From: Rhodothermaceae bacterium
GTDB lineage: Bacteria > Bacteroidota > Rhodothermia > Rhodothermales > Rubricoccaceae
Direction: 5' to 3'
DNA length: 14,350 bases
Assembly: GCA_013003465.1 (NCBI GenBank)
Contig: JABDIZ010000206.1
Span: 1-14,350, forward strand
A program made the position numbers and the translations under genes. The notes under the pieces are model-generated. The model was not told the DNA's origin. It ran no database searches and saw only the letters and a list, made by a program, of their open reading frames with translations. Shown piece after piece: positions 6,681 through 13,460 of this stretch; position 1 is the first letter of the stretch; the number at the start of each line of letters is the position of its first letter.

Positions 6681-8354
6681 ATGCGCTGTCTGGTTCTCGT
6701 TCTCACGCTGCTTCTGCTGCCGATGGCTTCCGCTCAGCCGACTTTCGTTCTCCACAACGCCCGCATCTACACCGTCGATGCCGACCAGCCGATGGCGGCG
6801 GCGATGGCCGTAGAGGACGGCCGGATCGTCGCGGTGGGCTCAGAGGCTGACATGCTGGACGCTTACTCGGACTGGCCCCGCATGGACGCCGAGGGCCACA
6901 CGGTCGTGCCCGGCCTGATTGACGCGCACGCGCACCTGATGGGGCTTGGGCAGTTTCTGACACAGGTGGATTTGGTTGGGACGAACTCGAAGGAAGAGGT
7001 TCTCGTGCGTGCGCAGGCCTTTGCTGAGACGTTGCCCGAGGGTGCTTGGCTTATGGGACGCGGGTGGGACCAGAACGACTGGCCCGCAGCGGCCGATGGT
7101 TCGTACCCCTTCCCAACCCGGTCTGATCTGGATACGGTGTTTCCAGACCGACCAGTCTGGCTGCGGCGCGTCGACGGGCATGCTGGTTGGGTTAACGCGG
7201 CGGCGCTTCGGGTCGTTGGCATCGATCCCAATGCTCTCGCGCCCCGGTCGCCCCTTGGTGGTGAGATCCTCGTGGATGAAGCCGGGCGCCCGAGCGGCAT
7301 CTTCCTTGACGAAGCCGAATCGCGGCTGATCGAAGACCTGACACCATCTCCGAGCCCGGACGAACTGGACGAGCGTCTGCGCCGTGCACTGGAGCGGACG
7401 GCTCGCTTCGGACTCACCGGAGTTCACGAGGCGGGGATCAAGCCGGATACGCTAGCGGCGTATCGCCGAGCGCTCAAGGACGGCACCTTCTCGATTCGCA
7501 ACTACGCTATGATCGATGGGGTCGGCCCGCTGCTCAATGCGCTCTGTGCCGAGGGCCTCGTTCAGGGCGAGGACGATCGGCTGTGGGTCCGCGCGCTCAA
7601 GCTGTACGCCGATGGCGCGCTCGGCAGTCGGGGTGCAGCGCTCCTGGCCGAGTACAGCGACGATCCTGGGAATGTTGGCTTGCTCCAATTCGAGCCCGAA
7701 GTCTTCCAGCGTATCGTCACCCGCGCGATGCAGTGCGGCCTACAGGTCAACACGCACGCCATCGGGGACCGGGGCACCCGCATGGTCCTCGATGCCTACG
7801 AAGCGGCGATTACCGAGACCGGCGGCGGGCCGGGACGCCACCGCATCGAGCACGCACAGATCGTGGCGCTGGAGGACATCCCGCGCTTCGCCGAACTGGG
7901 CCTGATCGCTTCGATGCAGCCCACGCACGCCACGAGCGATATGCCCTGGGCCGAAGACCGCGTCGGTGCTGAGCGCATCCAGGGAGCCTATGCCTGGCAA
8001 CGCTTCCGCGAGGCAGGCGTGCCCCTCGCTCTGGGCTCCGACTTCCCCGTGGAACAGGTCAACCCGCTGCTCGGCTTCTACGCCGCCGTCACGCGGCAGG
8101 ACCCAAACGGTGAGCCGCCAGACGGGTGGATGCCCGACCAGCGGCTCACACGGGAGGAAGCCTTACGGGGCTTCACGCTCGACGCGGCCTACGCCGCGTT
8201 CATGGAAGACGAAGTGGGCTCGCTAGAGCCCGGCAAGTGGGCCGACTTCGTCCTCCTCTCGCACGACATCATGACCGTGCCTGCCGAGCAGATCCTCGCC
8301 ACCGAAGTGATCGCGACGGTGCTCGGCGGCGAGGTGATCTACTCAGCGGACTGA
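6681..8354 (+). CDS. exported amidohydrolase family 3 protein (YtcJ-like metal-dependent hydrolase)
   Basis: This 557-residue protein has a signal peptide, MRCLVLVLTLLLLPMASA before Q19, so it is probably periplasmic. It has no lipobox cysteine. The mature part is an amidohydrolase-superfamily enzyme. An N-terminal beta-sandwich strand (LHNARIYTVD) leads to VVPGLIDAHAHL with metal ligands H83 and H85. KLYADGALGSRGAAL follows, with K307 in the position of the metal-bridging lysine. Further on come NTHAIGDRGTRM, RIEHAQ and LGSDFPVE (the late Asp ligand), and the closing LEPGKWADFVLLS of the family. Relatives hydrolyse amides such as N-substituted formamides, but most are uncharacterised, so the substrate here is unknown. 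ATG 6681 is preferred over TTG 6648 because of the compact signal peptide and the promoter-like element at 6644. Confidence 0.92.
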   Translation: MRCLVLVLTLLLLPMASAQPTFVLHNARIYTVDADQPMAAAMAVEDGRIVAVGSEADMLDAYSDWPRMDAEGHTVVPGLIDAHAHLMGLGQFLTQVDLVGTNSKEEVLVRAQAFAETLPEGAWLMGRGWDQNDWPAAADGSYPFPTRSDLDTVFPDRPVWLRRVDGHAGWVNAAALRVVGIDPNALAPRSPLGGEILVDEAGRPSGIFLDEAESRLIEDLTPSPSPDELDERLRRALERTARFGLTGVHEAGIKPDTLAAYRRALKDGTFSIRNYAMIDGVGPLLNALCAEGLVQGEDDRLWVRALKLYADGALGSRGAALLAEYSDDPGNVGLLQFEPEVFQRIVTRAMQCGLQVNTHAIGDRGTRMVLDAYEAAITETGGGPGRHRIEHAQIVALEDIPRFAELGLIASMQPTHATSDMPWAEDRVGAERIQGAYAWQRFREAGVPLALGSDFPVEQVNPLLGFYAAVTRQDPNGEPPDGWMPDQRLTREEALRGFTLDAAYAAFMEDEVGSLEPGKWADFVLLSHDIMTVPAEQILATEVIATVLGGEVIYSAD

Positions 8355-8404
8355 AAAAGATGGGAGCCTCCGCGCTAAGAGGGGCCGAGCGCACGGAGGC
8401 TCCC
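8354..8404 (-). terminator. intrinsic terminator of the fasciclin gene
   Basis: An 11-bp perfect stem pairs 8362-8372 (GGGAGCCTCCG) with 8394-8404 (CGGAGGCTCCC). On the minus strand it is followed by ATCTTTTTC, giving a classic intrinsic terminator for the minus-strand gene ending at 8458. The T-run lies on the last base of the converging amidohydrolase stop codon. On the plus strand the stem has no T-run, so it may serve there only as a 3' end-stabilising hairpin. Confidence 0.8.
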
Positions 8405-8407
8405 GAT

Positions 8408-8442
8408 GAGACCAGTCCTGGCGGGACGTTCAGACCGGTCTC
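8408..8442. other. second hairpin between the convergent genes
   Basis: GAGACCAGTC (8408-8417) can pair with GACCGGTCTC (8433-8442), giving nine of ten base pairs with one A-C mismatch and a 15-nt loop. It sits between the fasciclin stop and the stronger terminator hairpin. No T-run follows on either strand. It may protect or help terminate the 3' ends of the two converging transcripts. Confidence 0.4.
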
Positions 8443-8457
8443 AAGTGAAAAGAGAGC

Positions 8458-9021
8458 TTAAAGGTTGTCCTCGTCGGGCGTCATCTCGTCGGCGCCCATC
8501 TCGTCTTCCATGTCATCTGCCTCATCCGCGCCATCGAAGGGCAGCAGAACGGTGTCGATGACGTGGATGACGCCATTGGCGGCCTGGAGGTCGGGGCGCA
8601 GCACGGTGGCGTCGTTGATGTAGAGGGTTCCGGCTTCGGCCCGCAGACTCAGCGCCGTGCCTTGGGCCGAAGAGGCTTCGGTGAGCGCGGCGGCATCCGC
8701 GGCCATGACGGGCTCGGCGAGGAGGTGATAGCCGAGCACTTCCGTCAGTTGCTCGGGCGTGAGCACGTTGAGGGTGCCCTCCGGCAGGGCGGCGAAGGCC
8801 TCATCGGTGGGGGCGAAGAGCGTGTAGGGACCGCCGGTTTCTAGGGCTTCGGTGAGGCCGGCGCTTTCGAGTGCGCCGAGGAGCACGGTGAAGGTGCCTT
8901 CGGCCTGGAGCACGCTGACGATGCCGTCAGCCGCTTCGGCGGGCGCTTCGGTGTCTTGGGCCTGGAGCGCTGGTGCGATGAGCAACGCGGCAAGGAGCGC
9001 GAGGGAGAGAATGCGAGTCAT
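8458..9021 (-). CDS. secreted fasciclin (FAS1) domain protein with acidic tail
   Basis: This 187-residue protein has a signal peptide (residues 1-21, MTRILSLALLAALLIAPALQA), a single FAS1 domain (about 34-161) and an acidic C-terminus. FAS1 hallmarks are FTVLLGALESAGL, the H1-box-like YTLFAPTDEAFAALP (66-80), LGYHLL and the H2-like GVIHVIDTVLLP (150-161). FAS1 domains mediate adhesion or ligand binding outside the cell. This one has no enzymatic motif. Residues 164-187 are dominated by Asp, Glu and Met, which is not part of the fold and could bind cations. The ATG start has a C-rich leader and no SD. It diverges from the membrane regulator at 9406, which might control it, but that is only suggested by position. 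Confidence 0.93.
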   Translation of the reverse strand: MTRILSLALLAALLIAPALQAQDTEAPAEAADGIVSVLQAEGTFTVLLGALESAGLTEALETGGPYTLFAPTDEAFAALPEGTLNVLTPEQLTEVLGYHLLAEPVMAADAAALTEASSAQGTALSLRAEAGTLYINDATVLRPDLQAANGVIHVIDTVLLPFDGADEADDMEDEMGADEMTPDEDNL

Positions 9022-9405
9022 GGGGGGAAGGGAATGTGGTGGAATGCCCGCGCACGGCGGACTCGTTTCAGGCAGGGGAGCGGCGGTGGTGGACGCCGCC
9101 CCCCTGTTTAAATGTCAGGGCCGCCCCGCAGGCTGGATGCAAACGCATGGTTTGTATGGCGTACAGGGCGGTTTCCCCGGAGGCGAACGCCAGGCGAAGG
9201 CCCGACGGACAGCCGGAACGTAGGGCGATGGGGCGGCGGGAATGGTGGGAAAGAGTTGCAAACCAGTTGAGGATTTCCTGAGGAGCCGTGAAATGTGTAG
9301 AAACCCGTTCAGTCGCCTTGGAGTAGGGCCCTTAACACTGTATTCTGACCTACTAGCGAGGGGCGGCGCTCGGCAGGCCCCTCGTCCGCCGAGACACTGA
9401 GGAGG
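9022..9405. promoter_or_regulatory. 384-bp divergent intergenic region with candidate dyads
   Basis: This region has no convincing gene on either strand. It must hold promoters for the fasciclin gene (minus) and the regulator gene (plus). Visible structure includes an imperfect dyad at 9137-9157, ATGCAAAC-GCATG-GTTTGTAT, with seven of eight arm positions matching. A short CCCTG-nnnnnnnnn-CAGGG dyad at 9102-9120 surrounds TTTAAA. A weak plus-strand promoter candidate pairs TTG at 9318-9320 with TATTCTG at 9341-9347. A leader hairpin is listed separately. The dyads are plausible operators, but none matches an operator I know. Confidence 0.4.
9357..9384 (+). promoter_or_regulatory. leader hairpin upstream of the membrane regulator
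   Basis: An 8-bp perfect stem pairs CGAGGGGC (9357-9364) with GCCCCTCG (9377-9384) around a 12-nt loop, ending 21 nt before the ATG at 9406. There is no T-run, so it is not a terminator. An AGGAGG (9400-9405) directly abuts the ATG with zero spacing and is badly placed for a normal SD. A role for the hairpin in translation or mRNA stability is possible but unproven. Confidence 0.4.
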
Positions 9406-11637
9406 ATGACCAACCGGGAAGACGGATTTCTCGGGCCAGTTCCACCCTTTCGAGTGGATGACTGGCTCGCCGAACCCATGGTGAATCAGCTCTCACGCGA
9501 GGACGTGGTTCGTCGCGTAGAGCCCAAAGTCATGGAAGTGCTCGTGTGCATGGCCCGTCGACCAGGGCGCACGGTCACCAAAGACCAGTTCATGGAAGAG
9601 GTATGGGCGGGGACCATCGTCACGGATGACGTGCTGGCCCGTTGTATCTCCGAGCTACGCAAAGCCCTCGGCGATAGCGCACAGCGCCCCGAGTACGTCG
9701 AGACAATCCGCAAGCGCGGCTACCGGCTCATCGCTCCCGTCGAGTCGGTCGAGCGCGAGCCCGTGCGGGCGTTCTCTTCCGGTGAGGGTGCTGCCTCAGA
9801 GGAAGGAGGCGCTGAGATAATCCGCGACGATACCGCGAAGGGGACGGCCAAGCCGGTTGCAGGCTTGCGTGCCGCTGTCCGCCGCCGCCGCCTGCGCCGC
9901 CGTCTGCGCGTTGCCGTGCTGGCAGGCGTAGCGGTTCTGATCGTGGGGACGGTCGCTGTGCAGCAGTACATCGTGGCACGCACGCAGCCGCTCGCGACGG
10001 TGCCCGTCACCAGCTACCCCGGCGAAGAGACCGACCCCGCCCTCTCGCCCGACGGCCGCAGCATTGCCTTCACGTGGGACGCGGGCGATGGCATCAACTT
10101 CGATCTGTACGTCCAGCCCGCCGTGGACGAGGCCCCGCTCCAACTCACGCGTACGGACGCGGACGAGTTCAGCCCCGCATGGAGCCAAGACGGCGCGCAA
10201 CTGGCCTTCGCTCGCTGCTCCGGCGGTGGGTGTTCCATTTTTGTCGTCCCGGCCTTCGGGGGGCGAGAGCGCCGCATCGCTGACCTGCGTCCGCTGCACG
10301 TGCGCGATCTCGTGTGGAGCCCGGACGGGCGCACGCTAGCGCTCTCAGCGCGCCGCGAGCCTCGGGGCGCCTTCGGGCTCATCCTGCTGCCGCTCGGCAC
10401 GCGCGAGCCGCTCCGCCTGACCGATTCGCCCGCCTCGCCGCCGGGCGACCTCGACCCGGCGTGGAGCCCGGATGGGCAGTACCTCGCCTTTGTCCGTACC
10501 ACCGTAGATGGACGGCAGGACGTGTGTCTCGTGCCCCGCGAAGGTGGCGAAGTGCAACGCCTCGCGCGCGAGCAGCAGGGCGTGACCGGCCTCGATTGGA
10601 CGGCCGATGGGCGCTCGGTCGTCTACGCTGCGAACCGGCAAGGAGCCTCAGGACTCTGGCGTGTTCGTGCCAGCGGTGGCCCGCCTGTGTGGGTAGCCGT
10701 CGGCGATGGCGGTGAAGTGTATCAGCCCTCGGTGGCGCGCAACGGTCGTGGCATCACGTTCGCACAGCGGCGGCACGAGACCAACATTTCCGAGATCGTA
10801 CGGGCCGGAGGGCGTGCAGGTACGCCGCAGCGGCTCATCGAATCGACGCGCTGGGATTCGCATCCGGCCGTGTCGCCCGATGGTGAGCGCATCGCGTTCG
10901 TTTCCAACCGTTCCGGCAACCTGGAAATTTGGACGGCGGACCCGGATGGGAACGACCTCCAGCGGCGCACGAGCTTCGGTGGTCCCCGCGTGAGTACGCC
11001 ACGCTGGAGCCCGGACGGCACGCACATCGTGTTCACGGCCCGCGTCAACGGGCATGCCGATCTCTACATCGTCGAGCCCGGCAGCCCGCCGCGTCGCTTC
11101 ACCGACCACTCCGGCGATGAGGTGGCGCCGTCGTGGAGTCGCGATGGCAAGTTCATCTACTTCGCCTCGCGCCGGAACGGCGACTGGCAGATCTGGCGCC
11201 AAGGCATGGATGAAAACCTGGAGCCGGTCGGCGATCTCGTGCCGGTGACGCGCTACGGCGGGATCGCCGCGGAGGAGACGCCGGATGGCCGCTACCTCAT
11301 CGTGGTGCGACCCGAGCGGCGCAACCTGTGGCGCATCCCGCTGGACGAAGAACTGGCCGAGCAGCGCTCGGTCGCCATCGCGCCGCTCAACCCCTCCGAT
11401 TGGGCCAACTGGACGATTCGCCAGGAAGGTATCTACCTCGTCCACCGCCGCGCCGAAGAAGGGGCCGCCGACATTCTTCTGGTAGACCCGGACACCCGGG
11501 TGCCGGAGTTGGTGGCCCGTCTCGATGCGTTGCCGGAGCATCCGAGCCTCGCCGTCTTCCCGGGTGGGCGCCGCCTCCTCGTGACCCAGGTCGAGCGCAG
11601 CGATTCCGACATCGTGCTCGTACAGGATTTCCACTGA
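9406..11637 (+). CDS. membrane-anchored winged-helix regulator with C-terminal PD40/TolB-like propeller
   Basis: This 743-residue protein combines three parts. Residues 15-112 form an OmpR/CadC-type winged helix (Trans_reg_C), with FRVDDWLAEP, VEPKVMEVLVCMARRPGRTVTK, VLARCISELRKALGD and the closing ETIRKRGYRLIAPV. After a charged linker and a very Arg-rich stretch (159-168) comes one membrane helix (about 169-187). The rest (about 200-740) is a beta-propeller made of about ten PD40 repeats of the form P-x-W-S-P-D-G-x-x-I-A-F, for example near residues 211, 486, 531 and 574. The likely topology is a cytoplasmic DNA-binding domain with a periplasmic sensor, as in CadC/ToxR-type one-component regulators. 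ATG 9406 is the only start, since an in-frame stop lies at 9346. The signal and targets are unknown; the divergent fasciclin gene is one candidate. Confidence 0.93.
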   Translation: MTNREDGFLGPVPPFRVDDWLAEPMVNQLSREDVVRRVEPKVMEVLVCMARRPGRTVTKDQFMEEVWAGTIVTDDVLARCISELRKALGDSAQRPEYVETIRKRGYRLIAPVESVEREPVRAFSSGEGAASEEGGAEIIRDDTAKGTAKPVAGLRAAVRRRRLRRRLRVAVLAGVAVLIVGTVAVQQYIVARTQPLATVPVTSYPGEETDPALSPDGRSIAFTWDAGDGINFDLYVQPAVDEAPLQLTRTDADEFSPAWSQDGAQLAFARCSGGGCSIFVVPAFGGRERRIADLRPLHVRDLVWSPDGRTLALSARREPRGAFGLILLPLGTREPLRLTDSPASPPGDLDPAWSPDGQYLAFVRTTVDGRQDVCLVPREGGEVQRLAREQQGVTGLDWTADGRSVVYAANRQGASGLWRVRASGGPPVWVAVGDGGEVYQPSVARNGRGITFAQRRHETNISEIVRAGGRAGTPQRLIESTRWDSHPAVSPDGERIAFVSNRSGNLEIWTADPDGNDLQRRTSFGGPRVSTPRWSPDGTHIVFTARVNGHADLYIVEPGSPPRRFTDHSGDEVAPSWSRDGKFIYFASRRNGDWQIWRQGMDENLEPVGDLVPVTRYGGIAAEETPDGRYLIVVRPERRNLWRIPLDEELAEQRSVAIAPLNPSDWANWTIRQEGIYLVHRRAEEGAADILLVDPDTRVPELVARLDALPEHPSLAVFPGGRRLLVTQVERSDSDIVLVQDFH

Positions 11638-11659
11638 GTCGCGGTCGGCATGGGATCGC

Positions 11660-11697
11660 GGAAGGGCAGGCCGTCGTACGCCCTTCCTTCTTTTTCC
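11660..11697 (+). terminator. intrinsic terminator after the membrane regulator
   Basis: GGAAGGGC (11660-11667) pairs perfectly with GCCCTTCC (11680-11687) around a 12-nt loop, followed by TTCTTTTTCC. It begins 22 nt after the regulator stop and separates that gene from the molybdenum cofactor genes. The T-run ends only 7 nt before the ATG of the small ORF at 11705, leaving almost no room for a separate promoter there. Confidence 0.85.
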
Positions 11698-11704
11698 GTA
11701 GGAC

Positions 11705-11818
11705 ATGGGTGGCATCGAAATCGGTTCGGGGGCGTGGTATCTGCTGATGCTGGTCGGCGGGATCACCCTCGGCCTGGTGATCGCGGCCGTGGGTCGGTTC
11801 CTGCGGAGGCGGCGATGA
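11705..11818 (+). CDS. probable 37-residue single-pass membrane micropeptide, coupled to moaA
   Basis: This short ORF encodes MGGIEIGSGAW, a hydrophobic helix of about 18 residues (YLLMLVGGITLGLVIAAV), then GRFLRRRR. The tail has five arginines, which by the positive-inside rule would place the C-terminus in the cytoplasm. The ATG has an in-frame stop two codons before it (11699-11701). The TGA stop overlaps the moaA start as ATGA (11815-11818), and the SD of moaA (GGAGG, 11805-11809) lies inside its last codons. This suggests a leader peptide or small membrane protein translated before moaA. I recognise no family. High GC makes chance ORFs of this length common, so confidence is moderate. 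It rests on the clean membrane segment and the overlap. Confidence 0.5.
   Translation: MGGIEIGSGAWYLLMLVGGITLGLVIAAVGRFLRRRR
11805..11809 (+). promoter_or_regulatory. Shine-Dalgarno of moaA (GGAGG)
   Basis: GGAGG lies 5 nt before the moaA ATG at 11815 and fixes that start against the longer open frame that begins at 11650. It is embedded in the arginine codons (CGG AGG CGG CGA) that end the upstream 37-codon ORF. This is one of the few well-spaced SD sequences in the window. Confidence 0.75.
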
Positions 11819-12816
11819 GCGCGCTGCTCACCGACCGGTTCGAGCGGCGGCACACGTACTTGCGAATCGGGTTGACGGAGCGCTGCAATCTGCGGTGCGT
11901 CTATTGCATGCCCGCCGCAGGCATCCCCGTGCAGCCGAAATCGGCCTACCTCACGGCCGATGAGATCGAGCGCCTAGCTCGCCTGTTCGTAGCCGAAGGC
12001 GTGACCAAGGTGCGGCTAACCGGTGGGGAGCCTCTCGTACGGAAGGACGCCGTTGCCATTGCCGCGCGCATCGGGGCAGTGCCTGGCGTCGAGGCGCTGG
12101 CATTGACGACCAACGCGCTGCTGCTCGAAGGCCGCCTACCCGCGCTGAAAGCGGCCGGGCTCACGCACCTCAACATCTCGCTCGACACGCTCTACCCGGA
12201 TCGCTTCCGCACGCTGACGCGGCGAGACGGACTCCACCAGGTGCTCTCAGCCATCGAAGCAGCGCTCACACTCGGCTACGGTACTCCCGAGCGCCCGCTC
12301 AAAATCAACGCGGTCGTGCTGCGCGGCGTCAACGACGACGAACTAGCGGACTTCGTAGCCTGGACGCGCGAAGTGCCGCTGGAGGTGCGCTTCATTGAGT
12401 ACATGCCCTTCGATGGCAACGGCTGGGCCGACGGCGAACTCGTTCCGCTGGCCGAAATGCGTGCATCCATCGAGGCCGTGCATGGGCCCCTGAAAGCGCT
12501 GCCCGGCCAGCCCGAGGACACGGCGACGATCTTCCGGGTGCCTGGCTTCGCGGGCACGGTCGGGTTCATCGCATCCATGACGGTACCGTTCTGCGCGGGG
12601 TGTAACCGTCTTCGCATTACCGCCGATGGCAGTTTCAAGGTGTGCCTCTTCGGTCCCACCGAAATCAGCCTCAGGGATCAAATGCGCGAGGGGGCAAGCG
12701 ATGACGACTTACATCGTCTGATCGGTGGGGCCGTGCGCGGAAAGAAGGCAGCACACGCCGGGATGGACGTGTTGGCTGCAACGAAGAACCGCCCGATGAT
12801 CACGATTGGTGGCTGA
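11815..12816 (+). CDS. moaA: GTP 3',8-cyclase (radical SAM), molybdenum cofactor step 1
   Basis: MoaA converts GTP to 3',8-cyclo-7,8-dihydro-GTP using two [4Fe-4S] clusters, the first step of molybdenum cofactor synthesis. The 333-residue protein has the radical-SAM motif CNLRCVYC (C24, C28, C31), TGGEPLVRKD (69-78), the substrate-cluster cysteines C260, C263 and C277 (FCAGCNRLRITADGSFKVC), and the required C-terminal Gly-Gly (332-333). Length is normal. ATG 11815 is chosen because the family starts close to this point, a GGAGG SD sits 5 nt upstream, and translation overlaps the preceding small ORF. The next enzyme gene, moaC, follows 91 bp downstream. All catalytic residues are present, so it is probably functional. 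Confidence 0.97.
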   Translation: MSALLTDRFERRHTYLRIGLTERCNLRCVYCMPAAGIPVQPKSAYLTADEIERLARLFVAEGVTKVRLTGGEPLVRKDAVAIAARIGAVPGVEALALTTNALLLEGRLPALKAAGLTHLNISLDTLYPDRFRTLTRRDGLHQVLSAIEAALTLGYGTPERPLKINAVVLRGVNDDELADFVAWTREVPLEVRFIEYMPFDGNGWADGELVPLAEMRASIEAVHGPLKALPGQPEDTATIFRVPGFAGTVGFIASMTVPFCAGCNRLRITADGSFKVCLFGPTEISLRDQMREGASDDDLHRLIGGAVRGKKAAHAGMDVLAATKNRPMITIGG

Positions 12817-12869
12817 GGGCTGTGAGCGTAAAGCTGGACCCTTCGAGTCTCAAGCGTCCACCGCTTCCG

Positions 12870-12877
12870 TATCTTCG
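12870..12877 (+). promoter_or_regulatory. possible -7 element (TATCTTCG) upstream of moaC
   Basis: TATCTTCG begins 38 nt before the moaC ATG at 12908 and matches five of the six fixed positions of TAnnTTTG. It suggests moaC has its own promoter within the 91-bp moaA-moaC gap, in addition to any read-through from moaA. No clear TTG is seen at -33. Confidence 0.3.
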
Positions 12878-12907
12878 CAGCGTCGTTTCCCCCACTTCAT
12901 TCTCACC

Positions 12908-13402
12908 ATGACGGACCTCGACTCTCCCACCTTAACCCACGTTGACGAGCGCGGCCGCGCTCGGATGGTGGATGTCAGCCCCAAGTCCAGCACGGCTCGG
13001 ACGGCCGTTGCCGCTGGACGCGTCATACTCGGCTCTGAAGCGTTTCAACTCGTCAAAGAGAACCGCATCCAGAAGGGCGATGTGCTGACTGTGGCCCAGA
13101 TCGCGGGCGTGCTCGGGGCCAAGCAGACCAGTCAGCTCATCCCGCTCTGCCACGACGTGCTGCTGCAGAACGTGGACATCGATTTCGAGTTGAACGAAGA
13201 CGATACGTCAGTCGAGATCCGCGCCATCACCAAGACCCAGGGCCTGACAGGCGTCGAGATGGAAGCCCTGACGGCCGTCTCCGTCGCGGCCCTGACCATC
13301 TACGACATGTGCAAGTCGGTCTCCAAAGACCTCGCTGTGACCGATGTACGGCTGCTGGCCAAGAGCGGCGGCCAGAGCGGCGATTACCGGCGCGGCGACT
13401 AG
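12908..13402 (+). CDS. moaC: cyclic pyranopterin monophosphate synthase, molybdenum cofactor step 2
   Basis: MoaC rearranges the MoaA product 3',8-cyclo-GTP into cyclic pyranopterin monophosphate. The 164-residue protein starts MTDLDSPTLTHVDERGRARMVDVS, as usual for the family. By alignment from memory with E. coli MoaC, the catalytic residues K51, H77, D128 and K131 correspond to K56 (KGDV), H82 (LCH), D133 and K136 (YDMCK), all present. GVEMEALTA (115-123) and AKSGGQSGDY also fit. The normally conserved LCHPL reads LCHDV here, and the GKTGVE segment reads GLTGVE. These are unusual but do not remove catalytic residues. ATG 12908 is preferred over an in-frame GTG at 12806, which would add 34 non-conserved residues overlapping the end of moaA. 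Confidence 0.96.
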   Translation: MTDLDSPTLTHVDERGRARMVDVSPKSSTARTAVAAGRVILGSEAFQLVKENRIQKGDVLTVAQIAGVLGAKQTSQLIPLCHDVLLQNVDIDFELNEDDTSVEIRAITKTQGLTGVEMEALTAVSVAALTIYDMCKSVSKDLAVTDVRLLAKSGGQSGDYRRGD

Positions 13403-13460
13403 CCGCAACCCGAGCGCGGCCAATCCCGAACAGCAGACGAACCCCTGACCCCTACCAGCT

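Noticed and set aside
9102..9120. CCCTG-TTTAAATGT-CAGGG dyad as an operator
   Set aside because: Arms are only 5 bp in a GC-rich region, so chance is likely. It is mentioned in the intergenic entry but not claimed as a site.
8852..9223. A 123-codon plus-strand frame spanning the fasciclin start and the intergenic gap
   Set aside because: It overlaps the signal-peptide region of a clear minus-strand gene, and its product has no coherent domain or composition.
11638..11704. Possible molybdenum cofactor riboswitch before moaA
   Set aside because: Only 67 bp lie between the upstream stop and the small ORF, and the terminator hairpin fills most of it. I see no room for, or signature of, the multi-stem Moco RNA.
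11650..11814. N-terminal extension of moaA from the ATG at 11650
   Set aside because: The extra 55 residues would run across the terminator stem and T-run and are not part of the MoaA family. The GGAGG-spaced ATG at 11815 fits the family start.
10648..11853. A 401-codon open frame on the minus strand, antisense to the PD40 regulator and small ORF
   Set aside because: Shadow of the PD40 repeats. It crosses a terminator and a gene boundary and has no recognisable domain.
12806..12907. N-terminal extension of moaC from the GTG at 12806
   Set aside because: It overlaps the end of moaA, has no family similarity and would include the promoter-like TATCTTCG.
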